A stretch of 64,000 nucleotides of DNA from the NCBI RefSeq assembly GCF_000384415.1, contig NZ_ARVU01000001.1, positions 2,319,925-2,383,924 of the forward strand, in the 5' to 3' direction. Within the stretch, counting starts at the first letter, position 1. Each line of letters starts with the position of its first letter. Positions 49,096-58,683 of the stretch are shown here, one piece after another. The position numbers were made by a program, and so were the translations under genes. The stretch is from Cycloclasticus pugetii PS-1. Its GTDB lineage: Bacteria; Pseudomonadota; Gammaproteobacteria; Methylococcales; Cycloclasticaceae. Below the pieces are notes generated by a model. That model was given only the letters and a program-made list of their open reading frames with translations. It was not told where the DNA came from and searched no databases.

Positions 49096-50073
49096 ATGCA
49101 TACAAACTTGTCTGCCAATATTTATCAAACTGGTGATTCCAGTGTTTTCAAACTCGACACGACCCTTATCGAAGAGCCTAAAGCACAGCAAGTACTACTT
49201 AAACAAACTGCAATTGGCGTTAATTATATAGACACCTATTTCCGCTCTGGTCTCTACCCAATTGATTTACCCGCCACCTTAGGCGATGAAGCCGTTGGGG
49301 TCATTGAACAAGTGGGCGAGGGCGTTACCGAGTTTTCAGTTGGTCAACGTGTGGCTTATTCTGCCGCTAAGGGTGCCTACACACAATATAGGGTCATTGA
49401 TATTAATGAACTGGTTCCTATCCCCGATAATATTGATGATAAGTCGGTCGCCACCAGCTTGCTACGTGGTATGACGGTTGAATACTTATTTTGCAGACTA
49501 CATGAATTAAAACCGAGCGATGTCATCCTCATTCATGCCGCCGCGGGCGGTGTTGGCCAAATTGCCTGTCAATGGGCCCGAGCTGTTGGAGCAACCGTTA
49601 TTGGCACTGTTAGCTCTGCTGAAAAAGCCCGTATAGCGAAACGTAATGGTTGTGATTTTGTTATTAATTATACTGAACAGAATTTCGTTAAGGCTGTGGA
49701 TGAAATTACCAACGGTCAAAAAGTAGATGTTGTTTATGATGGCGTCGGTAAAGACACCTTTACCCAATCACTTGATTGTTTGCGTGTGCGAGGACTGATG
49801 GTTAGTTTTGGTAATGCATCAGGTAAGCCCGACCCATTTGATGTCCTAGAGCTTTCAAAAAAAGGCTCGCTTTATTTAACTCGCCCAACTTTATATCATT
49901 ACACTAGAAACCGACAAGAGATACTTGACAGTGCGGCCCGCTATTTAGCAATGCTTGAAAAAGGCCACATCAATATTCAAGTAGGGGAGAGCTTTGCCTT
50001 GTCTGATGTGGCCAAGGCTCACGACTATCTAGTTCAACGCAATAGAATTGGCAGCCCTGTGTTAATCCCTTAG
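49096..50073 (+). CDS. qorA: NADPH:quinone oxidoreductase (zeta-crystallin type)
   Basis: A 325-residue medium-chain reductase without structural zinc, which reduces quinones or enones with NADPH. The opening IGVNYIDTYFRSGLYP and LGDEAVGVIEQVGEGV are typical, and the cofactor motif AAAGGVGQIACQWARAVG lies near 150-170. In this setting it may protect against quinones formed from catechols, which is inference. Its end overlaps the convergent transporter gene by 12 bases. Confidence 0.92.
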   Translation: MHTNLSANIYQTGDSSVFKLDTTLIEEPKAQQVLLKQTAIGVNYIDTYFRSGLYPIDLPATLGDEAVGVIEQVGEGVTEFSVGQRVAYSAAKGAYTQYRVIDINELVPIPDNIDDKSVATSLLRGMTVEYLFCRLHELKPSDVILIHAAAGGVGQIACQWARAVGATVIGTVSSAEKARIAKRNGCDFVINYTEQNFVKAVDEITNGQKVDVVYDGVGKDTFTQSLDCLRVRGLMVSFGNASGKPDPFDVLELSKKGSLYLTRPTLYHYTRNRQEILDSAARYLAMLEKGHINIQVGESFALSDVAKAHDYLVQRNRIGSPVLIP

Positions 50074-50970
50074 CTTTGGTTTATGCGCTTTTAAACCCGC
50101 ATAAAAACTGCCCATAAAAATTAAAACCATCCCAATTATTTGGTATTGATAAGGCATTTCTTCCAAAAACACGGCATTGATAATAATAATATAAACAGGC
50201 ACCGTATTTAAAAACAATGAAGCCCGCGATGGGCCGATAACCTTCATACCCTTATTCCAAAATAACAATGACAACACCGTTGGCCCTACACTAATAAACA
50301 TTAAGGCCCAGAATGCATTAACTGTTAAATGAGGTGTTTGTATGACATTTGCCTCATATATTCCTAATGGGATCACCACAACAAGAGAGAGCAGCACACC
50401 TAAAGCCGTCAGGAGTAGGGGAGACATGCCTATCATCGCGTTTTTAGCAATAAGACTATAAATCACCCAACTGATGACAGCACCTAATACTAATAAATCA
50501 CCAACATTAAAATTAAGCAGCAATAAATTGGTTAAATCCCCTTCGCCCAGTATAAACAACAAGCCAAAAATAGTGACGGCCGCTGCAACCCAATGATGAT
50601 AATTTAATTTTTCTTTTAAGAAAGCCGCCGCCATAAATGCAGTCAGTAGTGGTGTTAAGGAGTTAATCAAGCCGGCATTGGTTGAAGTTGTCAGCCTTAA
50701 ACCATAGTAGAGCAGGGACTGAAAAAATATAACGCCGAAAATTGCTAACGCGATAAACGTCCACCAGTTTGTAATATGCTTAATTTTTTTAAGCTCCCCT
50801 GTTTGTATCAGCAGTAATATAAAAATAAAGCCCCCAATCACCAAGCGTGTACTAACAATCGACCAGGGGCCTAAAAAATCGGCCAAATACCGACCCAAAA
50901 TCATATTCCCGCCCCATAGCAACCCCGCAATATTTAACAGCACCACGGCTTTAAGTGTTTCATTTTTCAC
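50062..50970 (-). CDS. EamA/DMT-family transporter
   Basis: A 302-residue inner-membrane protein with ten hydrophobic helices in two EamA repeats (LLWGGNMILGRYLADFLGPW opens the first; PVYIIIINAVFLEEMPY lies in the second). Drug/metabolite transporters export small molecules; no substrate can be inferred. It converges on qorA, and upstream a terminator separates it from the dioxygenase operon. Confidence 0.9.
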   Translation of the reverse strand: MKNETLKAVVLLNIAGLLWGGNMILGRYLADFLGPWSIVSTRLVIGGFIFILLLIQTGELKKIKHITNWWTFIALAIFGVIFFQSLLYYGLRLTTSTNAGLINSLTPLLTAFMAAAFLKEKLNYHHWVAAAVTIFGLLFILGEGDLTNLLLLNFNVGDLLVLGAVISWVIYSLIAKNAMIGMSPLLLTALGVLLSLVVVIPLGIYEANVIQTPHLTVNAFWALMFISVGPTVLSLLFWNKGMKVIGPSRASLFLNTVPVYIIIINAVFLEEMPYQYQIIGMVLIFMGSFYAGLKAHKPKLRD

Positions 50971-50984
50971 TGATTTAACTCCAT

Positions 50985-51008
50985 TAAAAAACCCTGCTCT
51001 CGCAGGGT
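50985..51008 (-). terminator. Terminator of the 52938-51061 dioxygenase operon
   Basis: ACCCTGC and GCAGGGT form a 7-bp GC-rich stem with a TCTC loop; on the minus strand six T follow. It lies about 50 bases after the beta stop. Confidence 0.85.
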
Positions 51009-51060
51009 CTAATATACGGTATTAATAGAGCACTAACGGTGCTTTATTAATCTATTTATT

Positions 51061-51594
51061 TTAAAGGTAAACGTTCAGACTTTTATTTTTGAAGATATTT
51101 TGATCGAGAATGATTTTACGTTTAGCTAACTTCAACACACCGTCCACACGCCTTATCAGATCAGTCCGGTGACCTAACATCGTGTGTTCTTCGTCTTCAT
51201 TAATATTTCTATGTACAGTCACTAAAGAATAAACCCTAAACTCATTTAGATTATCGGTTAGCTCAACCTCGATATTCGTTACCACATGGGCACTTCGAGT
51301 TGCTGGGTCTTCGGACCAACACGTACCTGTTTCTGTTCGTATGATGCGTTTTACCAAACATTCCATATCATCGTTGTAATAAGCCGTGTCGTAAATCGTC
51401 GGCTCTTTCTCATTTTTACGATAACGTTGATAACGATATGGCATCCAATAATGAATATCTTCGGTTAACATCGTTAACCATTCTCTGAACTCTTCATTAT
51501 CATGATGCCGTGCTTCACGGTACAAAAACTGCTGTACTTCATTAATCAACTCTAAAGAAGCGACCTTGTTATTACTTGTTGTTTCGTTTGTCAT
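51061..51594 (-). CDS. Ring-hydroxylating dioxygenase beta subunit (177 aa)
   Basis: A 177-residue small subunit of the biphenyl/benzoate/cumate class: FLYREARHHDNEEFREWL, DIHYWMPYRYQRYRKNEK and the ending ILDQNIFKNKSLNVYL. It follows its alpha by 12 bases and precedes the operon terminator. It has the same length and architecture as the beta at 28711. Confidence 0.92.
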   Translation of the reverse strand: MTNETTSNNKVASLELINEVQQFLYREARHHDNEEFREWLTMLTEDIHYWMPYRYQRYRKNEKEPTIYDTAYYNDDMECLVKRIIRTETGTCWSEDPATRSAHVVTNIEVELTDNLNEFRVYSLVTVHRNINEDEEHTMLGHRTDLIRRVDGVLKLAKRKIILDQNIFKNKSLNVYL

Positions 51595-51606
51595 CTTTAG
51601 CTCCCC

Positions 51607-52938
51607 CTAGACTGTTTTCTTGCCTGCATAGCGCGGCGTGTAGCGGGTAGGCACTTGATCCCAACTTTTCGCGTTCATCAAGTCAGCCCAACGCTCATAA
51701 AATTGACGTTGGTTAGCATCATTAAATTGACTAGCATAAACAATACCTGGCAGTTCTTCATGTTCAATTCTACGGTTTATTCCACAACCGTAATGCAGCT
51801 TTCCTCTTCGTGTTACTACACCTTTATTAACGGATGTATTACCTTCCCAGTTTTCACCATCGTCCATTTCCAGCACACCAGCTGGGTTAAACGTTTGCAT
51901 ACAACCAATATTAATGGCTTGTTTAATTTCATCTGGCATATTTTTATTCACGATAGTCCACATCCGCATTTCAAATTTATGTGGACCTCTTGGTAACCAA
52001 ACACGGAATGTTTGAATACCTGGTAAAAATGAACAGTTAGGAAATAGCGATACCGATGCCAAGGAACCGAATATTTTTGATCTCATCTCACCCAAGCGCT
52101 CTGCCATTTTTGGGCGCATTTTTTCATAATATTCAAGCACTTTAGGTTGACCTAAAATCGCAATATCGGCCAGCCCTTCGGTGCCAAATTCCCAACCATG
52201 ACCATTCATACTGGCGTGGTAGCTATCTGTTGGATCAGCTGGTGGAAAGCCTTCATTGTTATTCATTGCCTTAAAGCCTGAGTCATGTGTCCATAAGGCG
52301 TGATAGGCATCCCCTACGAAATTCTCAACACCGAATTTCCAGTTAGCATTAATATAGTTTTTGATACCACCACCGATAAACTCTGTACCGCCGTCATCTT
52401 GGTCAAGCATGATATCCAAATACCATCTAAAGTCACCTAAGAACTCTTCAAGTGAAGGAGCTTCTTCATCAAATGTAGCAAAGATTAAACCTTTGTAGCT
52501 ATCTACCCGAGCTTGTTTTAAGCCCCATTTACTTTTATCGATGTCACCTTCATCGTACACGTGCTCATTTGATAGACCTTTTAATTCACCATCGGTTCCA
52601 AACGCCCAACCATGATAATTACACGTGAAGTTTCGAGTGTTTCCATCATCGGCGTAGCAAATTTTATTACCTCTGTGTGTACAGGAGTTAAGAAACACTT
52701 TCACACTTCCATCTTTTTGACGGGCAGCAATAACACCATCTTCACCCATATAGGTGGTATAAAAATCATTAGGATTCGGCATCATCGAGTCATGCGCAAT
52801 AAACTGCCAAGCCTTAGCAAATATCTGCTCTAACTCTTGTTCATAAATCTCTTGCTCCCAAAAAATACGACGATCGACCCAGCCTTCTTTTAAATCCATA
52901 TAACGGCTGTAATCACTCTCGAGCCTTTTATTACCCAT
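51607..52938 (-). CDS. Ring-hydroxylating dioxygenase alpha subunit (cumate/biphenyl type)
   Basis: A 443-residue large subunit. The ATG at 52938 is chosen over a TTG at 52944 because AGAGGAG lies 8 bases before it. Rieske ligands are Cys86, His88, Cys106 and His109 (CTHRG, CNYHGW); the iron site is Asp210, His213 and His218 in GDAYHALWTH. The SLFPNCSFLPGIQTFRVWLPRGPHKFEMRMW segment fits the benzene/biphenyl/p-cumate group. A BenD/CmtB-like dehydrogenase lies upstream, suggesting a carboxylated or alkylated ring as substrate. A perfect FNR box lies about 170 bases before the start. Confidence 0.92.
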   Translation of the reverse strand: MGNKRLESDYSRYMDLKEGWVDRRIFWEQEIYEQELEQIFAKAWQFIAHDSMMPNPNDFYTTYMGEDGVIAARQKDGSVKVFLNSCTHRGNKICYADDGNTRNFTCNYHGWAFGTDGELKGLSNEHVYDEGDIDKSKWGLKQARVDSYKGLIFATFDEEAPSLEEFLGDFRWYLDIMLDQDDGGTEFIGGGIKNYINANWKFGVENFVGDAYHALWTHDSGFKAMNNNEGFPPADPTDSYHASMNGHGWEFGTEGLADIAILGQPKVLEYYEKMRPKMAERLGEMRSKIFGSLASVSLFPNCSFLPGIQTFRVWLPRGPHKFEMRMWTIVNKNMPDEIKQAINIGCMQTFNPAGVLEMDDGENWEGNTSVNKGVVTRRGKLHYGCGINRRIEHEELPGIVYASQFNDANQRQFYERWADLMNAKSWDQVPTRYTPRYAGKKTV

Positions 52939-53104
52939 ACACAAATCTCCTCTAACTCATTAACATTTTATCGTTATTTTTGGCGCTACTTAAGGCACTT
53001 ACTCACCTAAAATTTACCAGTAATACCCATTAAAACTTCTCATTCTGATGGCCTTAAAGGTTCAGAATGAGATGATCTTACAACAAAACATTATCAAAGG
53101 AAAT

Positions 53105-53118
53105 TTGATTCAAATCAA
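53105..53118 (-). promoter_or_regulatory. Perfect FNR box upstream of the dioxygenase operon
   Basis: TTGATTCAAATCAA matches all ten defined FNR/ANR bases. On the minus strand a possible -10, TAAGAT (53080-53075), lies 24 bases further, close to the 22 expected at a class II FNR-activated promoter. The start codon is about 140 bases beyond. The box lies in the gap after the SDR stop. Confidence 0.65.
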
Positions 53119-53166
53119 ATTTTAAATAAAAACCCTATTTTTATTGTTTACTTTTAACCTTAACTA

Positions 53167-53949
53167 CTACCCAATTCCACCGCCCGCTACGTTAATCGTT
53201 TCCCCTGTTATATAAGACGCTTCATCAGCCGCTAAAAAGCAAATGGCTGCGGCTTCCTCTTCGGGTGTGCCAAAGCGCTTCATAGGCGTATCACGCACTG
53301 TTTGCTCAAATACACCTTGCATACCCGCTTTATCCACATCTGAGTAAGCTTCTGTATTTCTAGGAATGGCTCGTTCGCCTTGATCGATACCACCTGGATT
53401 CACACAATTTACCCGCACATTGTGCTCGGCTAACTCTAGCGCCATACAGGTCGTGATCGCTTGAACACCCCCTTTTGCTGCGGAGTAGGGTACTCGGTTA
53501 ATCCCACGCGTTGCTACAGAACCAATGTTAACAATAGCGCCTGACTGCTGCTCCATCATAAAAGGAATAACCGCACGGCAACACCATAGAGTAGGCCATA
53601 GTGATCGATTAATTTCTTTTTCAATTTGATCATCTGGGTACTCCCAAAATGGCTTTGCCCAAATAGTGCCACCAACATTGTGAACAGACACATCAATACG
53701 ACCAAACTTTTCTATGGTTGTTTGCATAACGTGCTTGGCACCTTCACTGGTCTCTAGGTCTGCCATACATATTTCAGCAATACCCCCTTCCTGTTGTATT
53801 TGTTGCTGCACTAACAAAGCTTGATCTTCCACACGGTCGGCAATCATTACCTGACCACCTTCACGTGCAAACCGTAAAGCACAGGCTTTACCTATCCCTT
53901 GGGCCGCACCGGTTACCACAATAACTTTATTTTCGAAGCGTTGGCTCAT
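53167..53949 (-). CDS. BenD/CmtB-like dihydrodiol carboxylate dehydrogenase (SDR)
   Basis: A 260-residue short-chain dehydrogenase. The NAD motif is GAAQGIGKA; the active site has Ser144, Tyr155 and Lys159 (YSAAKGG). The segments NVGGTIWAKPFWEYPDDQIE and RSLWPTLWCCRAVIPFMMEQ match benzoate diol (BenD) and p-cumate diol (CmtB) dehydrogenases, which form a catechol from a ring-dihydroxylated acid. It stands alone, upstream of the 52938 dioxygenase by 229 bases. Confidence 0.9.
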   Translation of the reverse strand: MSQRFENKVIVVTGAAQGIGKACALRFAREGGQVMIADRVEDQALLVQQQIQQEGGIAEICMADLETSEGAKHVMQTTIEKFGRIDVSVHNVGGTIWAKPFWEYPDDQIEKEINRSLWPTLWCCRAVIPFMMEQQSGAIVNIGSVATRGINRVPYSAAKGGVQAITTCMALELAEHNVRVNCVNPGGIDQGERAIPRNTEAYSDVDKAGMQGVFEQTVRDTPMKRFGTPEEEAAAICFLAADEASYITGETINVAGGGIG

Positions 53950-54035
53950 TTTTCTCCCCTATATTGATATTTACAGTCTAACGACAATTACTTACTATTG
54001 ACTTTCCATTTAATCAAAATAATAGGACAAATGAA

Positions 54036-54644
54036 ATGAGCGACATTACTTTATATGGCTTTCCAATCAGTACATACGTAAGAACAGCCCGCATTGCCTT
54101 AGCTGAGAAAGGTGTTGCTTATGAACTATTACCTTTTGAACCCAATACTGAAGAAATGATCGCTGTTAACCCGACAGGCAAAGTGCCTGCTTTTAAACAC
54201 GAGGACTTTGTTTTATATGAAACATTAGCGATCACCAAATACATTGATCAGGCCTTTGATGGCCCAGCACTTCAACCTGCTGATGCTAAAGAGCGCGCAA
54301 TCATGAACCAATGGATTAGTTACATTAACGCTTATGTTTTTCAGGAACTAATTCATGAAATTGCCTTATTTAGATTTGAAATTATTCCTTTAGACCAGTC
54401 CGTTCTTGATGCTGCAATCCCTAAGGCGAAGGCACATCTAGCTTTATTGGATAAAACGCTTTCCACCAACAATTACCTCACCGGCTCTCAAGCTTCTTTA
54501 GCCGATTATTTTCTTTATCCTATTTTAGCTTTTTTTGGCATGATACCTGAGGGCTCTTTATTAGCAGATTACTCAGGAGTAAGCGCATGGATGACTCGCA
54601 TGGAAGAAAAATCAAGCGTAAAAGAATCCGCTCCTACACTTTAA
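54036..54644 (+). CDS. Glutathione S-transferase family protein
   Basis: A 202-residue cytosolic GST. The N-terminal thioredoxin-like domain shows ISTYVRTARIALAEKGVAYEL, the cis-proline NPTGKVPAF and the ETLAITKYID helix; the C-terminal helical domain has YLTGSQASLADYFLYPIL with the N-capping box. GSTs in aromatic clusters can open epoxides or remove halogens or act on ring-fission products; the reaction here is not known. Divergent from the SDR gene by 86 bases and followed by a terminator. Confidence 0.9.
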   Translation: MSDITLYGFPISTYVRTARIALAEKGVAYELLPFEPNTEEMIAVNPTGKVPAFKHEDFVLYETLAITKYIDQAFDGPALQPADAKERAIMNQWISYINAYVFQELIHEIALFRFEIIPLDQSVLDAAIPKAKAHLALLDKTLSTNNYLTGSQASLADYFLYPILAFFGMIPEGSLLADYSGVSAWMTRMEEKSSVKESAPTL

Positions 54645-54665
54645 GACACGTTTTAAGCTAACAAT

Positions 54666-54690
54666 AAAAAGCCGCAATAGCGGCTTTTTT
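54666..54690 (+). terminator. Terminator after the GST gene
   Basis: AAAAAGCCGC and GCGGCTTTTT make a perfect 10-bp stem with an AATA loop and T-run. Confidence 0.9.
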
Positions 54691-54712
54691 CATCTTTATA
54701 CAGCACAAACAC

Positions 54713-55708
54713 GTGTTACAGTTAAGTGACTTAAGCATCGTACTTCGTATGGCCCTTACTCTTTCAAAACGCATGTCTTTAAGACGCTTCACCAAAGGCG
54801 AAGCCCCTCAGCACTCTTCTATTCAATTAAATTACCGGCGTATCTTCATCCTACCGAATAAAGGCGGCTTATCACTGCTCGTCGTTATTTTATTAATGCT
54901 GATCGCCTCCATTAATTACAATAATAGTATGGGATTTGTCTTTAGCTTTCTATTGGCTGCTAGTGCACAAATGTCTACGTTTTATAGCGTTAAAAACCTA
55001 TATGGGTTGATTATTTCACCGAGCAAAACTCCCCCTTGTTATGCTGGCTCTAGCGGCCAAATGAAAGTGCTTATTAAGGAAACAAAAGGGGTTGAACGTT
55101 GGGCCATTAAAGCTTCTTATTTGCACCAACAAACTTTTTTTGATGTTCAAAAAAATCAAACTTTATTAATTACATTACCGATCAAGTTTAAGCAACGCGG
55201 ATGGCACACACTCGATACCATTACACTGTCTACTACTTTCCCTTTTGGGTTTTTTCGAGCTTGGTCACCACTACTTTTTAACCAAGCCATCTTAGTTTAC
55301 CCCCAACCAATTGATAGTGGCTTATCGCTAGAAATTAACCAACCCGGCGACGAACAAAACAAAGCTGCCAGCAACCAAGTTGGTACCGATGACTTTATTG
55401 GCTTAAAACCCTATCAACAAGGGCAAAGTTATCGACAAGTCAACTGGAAAGCCTTTGCCGCTGAAAAGGGTTTTTACAGTAATCAATTTAGTGCTGAAGA
55501 GTCCATTTCTGTCTGGCTAGATTGGCATTTTTGCCAGCCATTAGACACCGAAGCAAAACTATCTCAGCTGTGCTTCTGGCTATTAGACTGCGAAGCCCAA
55601 GGCCTTGAGTATGGTTTACGCCTACCCGGTGTTGAGCAGCAGCCAAATCATGGCCATGCACACCTGCATACATGTTTAAAAGCGCTAGCCTTATACGGAC
55701 ATTCATAA
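54713..55708 (+). CDS. DUF58 domain protein
   Basis: A membrane-anchored DUF58 protein of up to 331 residues. The start is GTG at 54713, or ATG at 54749, 12 codons later; neither has a strong ribosome site. Two adjacent hydrophobic helices lie near residues 56-90, and the DUF58 core is IGLKPYQQGQSYRQVNWKAF (the usual RPYQPGD...DWK). These proteins work with MoxR ATPases and TgpA-type transglutaminases. The transglutaminase follows by 6 bases, but MoxR is at 21578. Confidence 0.88.
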   Translation: MLQLSDLSIVLRMALTLSKRMSLRRFTKGEAPQHSSIQLNYRRIFILPNKGGLSLLVVILLMLIASINYNNSMGFVFSFLLAASAQMSTFYSVKNLYGLIISPSKTPPCYAGSSGQMKVLIKETKGVERWAIKASYLHQQTFFDVQKNQTLLITLPIKFKQRGWHTLDTITLSTTFPFGFFRAWSPLLFNQAILVYPQPIDSGLSLEINQPGDEQNKAASNQVGTDDFIGLKPYQQGQSYRQVNWKAFAAEKGFYSNQFSAEESISVWLDWHFCQPLDTEAKLSQLCFWLLDCEAQGLEYGLRLPGVEQQPNHGHAHLHTCLKALALYGHS

Positions 55709-55714
55709 ATAACC

Positions 55715-57649
55715 ATGCCCCTTCAGCCCACCATTATCAAACTACTCATCAGCATTGGTGTACTGCTAATCATTCCACATATTGGTGAACTTCCTCTCCC
55801 CTTTATAGTGATCGGTTTTAGTCTGCTAGGGTGGCGAGCACTAACTCTCTGGTTTCCTAATACTTTACCGAGTAAATGGTTGTTATTACCGCTTTCAATC
55901 GGCCTAGCTTTTTTTGTATTAAAAACATACGGCATGTCTCTAGGTCGCGATGCCAGTAGTTCTTTATTAATTATACTGATGGGATTAAAACTTCTCGAAA
56001 GCCGCTCTAGCAGGGACACGCAAGCAGTGATTTATTTGAATTTTTTTATACTCATTACTCCTTTTTTATTCGAACAATACATTGAAATTGCTACATATGC
56101 CTTCTGTGTGTTTTTCTTGCTTTTATTTTCACTGACCATCAACAATACTCAATGTCATCGTTTAAAAAACCCAGGCTTATTACGCATCTCGGCTACCATC
56201 CTTTTTTTATCCGTTCCGTTAATGCTTATATTTTTCATTTTTTTCCCTCGTATGATTGGGCCTCTTTGGGCCATGCCAAATCAACAGTCTGCAATTAGTG
56301 GTTTAAGCGACACGATTAACCCTGGCAATGTTTCAAACTTAGCCCTCTCTGATAAAACAGCTTTTAGGGTACGTTTTGATGGTACAGCACCCAAACAAAA
56401 AGACTTATATTGGCGTGGCCCTGTTTTTTGGGAAACCGATGGACGTTCTTGGACACTAACGCCACCTAAATCAGACTCATTTAAACGTGCAAAAGCTATC
56501 AATAATGAAGGTTTAGATATTCAATACACCTTGATGATGGAACCTCATCATCAATATTGGCTTTTTGCACTTGATACCCCTGCAGCAGCACCAAAAAACG
56601 CCCGCTTAACGCATGACCACCAATTAATATTAAATAAAAAACTCAGTCGAAATATTTCGTTCAATATTCGTTCAACCTCGCAAAAAATCCAGGCAAAGCC
56701 GTCTGACAACGACCTGAATCGAGCACTCCACATACCCGATAACACAGACCCGAGGGTCTTCGACTTGGCAAATAAATGGCTTAAAGCCAATGCTGATAAT
56801 CAAGGCGTTATTAAGCAAGCGCTTGAATTTTATAATAAAGAGTTTTATTACACACTTAAACCGCCTTCATTAGGCCAAGACCCTGTTTCAGAGTTTTTAT
56901 TTGATACTAAACGCGGTTTTTGTGGCCACTTTGCCACCAGTTTTGCCACCTTAATGCGCGCAGCAGGTATTCCTTCTCGGCTTGTTGCCGGTTATCAAGG
57001 TGGCGTTTATAACAAAGTTGGAGACTTTTATAACATCCGCCAAGCAGATGCCCATGTTTGGGTTGAGGTTTGGTTAGAAGAAGCGGGCTGGGTTCGAATT
57101 GACCCTACTGCCGCCATCGCACCTAACCGTATTGAACACAGCATTGATCCTTCATCACAACAAGCTAATAGCGATATTAATTTTCTTATAACGCCCCCAG
57201 AGGGCTTCCAGCAATGGGCTCAACAGCTTAAATGGGCTCTCAATAGTTTAGATTATTATTGGCAAAACGCTGTTCTCGCCTATGGTCCAGAAAAACAACT
57301 CAATTTTCTCTCTAATCTTGGTATTTTTGACTGGAGAGGCATGGTGAAGTGGTTAGCGGTGCTAAGCGGGCTAGTGCTCATTGGCTCAATTGGTGCTGTG
57401 CTATTACTGCAAAAAAAATCTCATGATGCCGTTCAAACCGCATATTTAGTACTGTGTAAGTCATTAGCAAAAAGAATAGGGCAGCGCCAACCACACGAAA
57501 CCACAACTGACTACTTTAACCGGGCCATTAAACAATACCCACAAAGGGCAGGTGACCTAACGACATTAAAAACACTGTATCTAAACACTCGTTATGGAAA
57601 AGAAGCCGAACATTCTTTTATTCAACAGGTAAAACACTTTCACTTTTAA
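55715..57649 (+). CDS. TgpA-like transglutaminase-domain membrane protein
   Basis: A 644-residue protein with about six N-terminal helices (DUF3488, residues 1-185), a periplasmic transglutaminase domain and a final membrane helix near 550. The Cys-His-Asp triad is in KRGFCGHFATSFATLMRAAG, ADAHVWVEVW and RIDPTAA. A DUF4129-like tail follows the last helix. Pseudomonas TgpA is required for growth and sits with moxR and DUF58 genes; here only DUF58 adjoins. Confidence 0.92.
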   Translation: MPLQPTIIKLLISIGVLLIIPHIGELPLPFIVIGFSLLGWRALTLWFPNTLPSKWLLLPLSIGLAFFVLKTYGMSLGRDASSSLLIILMGLKLLESRSSRDTQAVIYLNFFILITPFLFEQYIEIATYAFCVFFLLLFSLTINNTQCHRLKNPGLLRISATILFLSVPLMLIFFIFFPRMIGPLWAMPNQQSAISGLSDTINPGNVSNLALSDKTAFRVRFDGTAPKQKDLYWRGPVFWETDGRSWTLTPPKSDSFKRAKAINNEGLDIQYTLMMEPHHQYWLFALDTPAAAPKNARLTHDHQLILNKKLSRNISFNIRSTSQKIQAKPSDNDLNRALHIPDNTDPRVFDLANKWLKANADNQGVIKQALEFYNKEFYYTLKPPSLGQDPVSEFLFDTKRGFCGHFATSFATLMRAAGIPSRLVAGYQGGVYNKVGDFYNIRQADAHVWVEVWLEEAGWVRIDPTAAIAPNRIEHSIDPSSQQANSDINFLITPPEGFQQWAQQLKWALNSLDYYWQNAVLAYGPEKQLNFLSNLGIFDWRGMVKWLAVLSGLVLIGSIGAVLLLQKKSHDAVQTAYLVLCKSLAKRIGQRQPHETTTDYFNRAIKQYPQRAGDLTTLKTLYLNTRYGKEAEHSFIQQVKHFHF

Positions 57650-57781
57650 CTTGCTCAGCCTTTTCATCACCGTACTGATTATTTCGTTATGCCCCAAAAG
57701 CAAAGATCGATCAACACACTATTTAAAATAGAAACTAAAAATTCGCCTGTTTAATGTTGTTTTAAACCTGTACTTATCATC

Positions 57782-58438
57782 TTATATGCGCACTAAAACA
57801 CTGTTTAAGCTGTGTCGTGATTTTGGAAGTTTTGCATTATAGTCTTCATCAGGGTGATGGTAACCAATCGCTAGCGCCACTTCACAACGGTAGTCGCCCA
57901 ACTCTTTTTTAAATTCTTCGTTTACCAAATCCGCATCAATACCTTCCAAAGCCGTAGAGTCAATCTTAAGGCGGGCCAATGTATGTAAAGTATTCCCTAA
58001 AGCAAGGTAGGTCTGTGCTTTTGTCCAGTTGCTAGTATCCCCTGTTTCATCGGTATTGCTTTCAGCAAATCCAAAAATAGCAAAGGCTTTGTCACGGTCT
58101 TCTTGCTTTATACGTTTATCTGCAATCCCTCTATCAACCACTTTTGCAAAATCATCACGAGTGTAGCGTGGTTTGTGAGCAAACAGAATAATTTGAGAGC
58201 TATCGAAAACATGTGCTTGGTTAAACTGATATTTATGAGCAAATGTCCGACTCATACGTTGTCTTGCTTGATCGCTCTCAATAACAACAAACCGCCAAGG
58301 TTGTGAATTAATAGAGGAGGGTGATAAGCGCATTGCTTCAAAAAGTACCTTTAATTCCTCTTCGGGTATTTTTTTTGAAGCATCGTACTTTTTAGTGGTA
58401 TGCCTCCACAACAGGCTTTCAATTATTGGGTGGGTCAT
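57782..58438 (-). CDS. nfsB: Oxygen-insensitive NAD(P)H nitroreductase family (NfsB-like)
   Basis: A 218-residue FMN flavoprotein. It follows E. coli NfsB through the chain: RHTTKKYDASKKI at the start, MRLSPSSINSQPWRFVVIES (FMN site), and the end GYHHPDEDYNAKLPKSRH. It reduces nitroaromatics or quinones with NAD(P)H in the cytoplasm. It converges with the transglutaminase gene; the 132-base gap between them has no clear signal. Confidence 0.9.
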   Translation of the reverse strand: MTHPIIESLLWRHTTKKYDASKKIPEEELKVLFEAMRLSPSSINSQPWRFVVIESDQARQRMSRTFAHKYQFNQAHVFDSSQIILFAHKPRYTRDDFAKVVDRGIADKRIKQEDRDKAFAIFGFAESNTDETGDTSNWTKAQTYLALGNTLHTLARLKIDSTALEGIDADLVNEEFKKELGDYRCEVALAIGYHHPDEDYNAKLPKSRHSLNSVLVRI

Positions 58439-58683
58439 CTTTTTACTTATACCATTATTAGAATAAATTTCTTTTCCCTTTAGGGCAAACCATCAATATA
58501 CCAAAGTATGAATGAACAAAGTGCCTTTGATTTGGTTTTATCTAAAACAAAAGCCCTGTTTAAACGCCCTTAATTCACGCCTTCGCGTTATATCATTTGT
58601 TTCACCGATATCATCTAATACTAATATTGTCTGATATAATGCGTTGATTATAAAAAATAAAATCAAGGGAAACGGTTACTATA

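Noticed and set aside
22490..54712. Mobile element or CRISPR array explaining the inserted region
   Set aside because: No transposase, integrase, terminal inverted repeats, tRNA att site or regularly spaced repeats were found; the insertion idea rests only on gene order.
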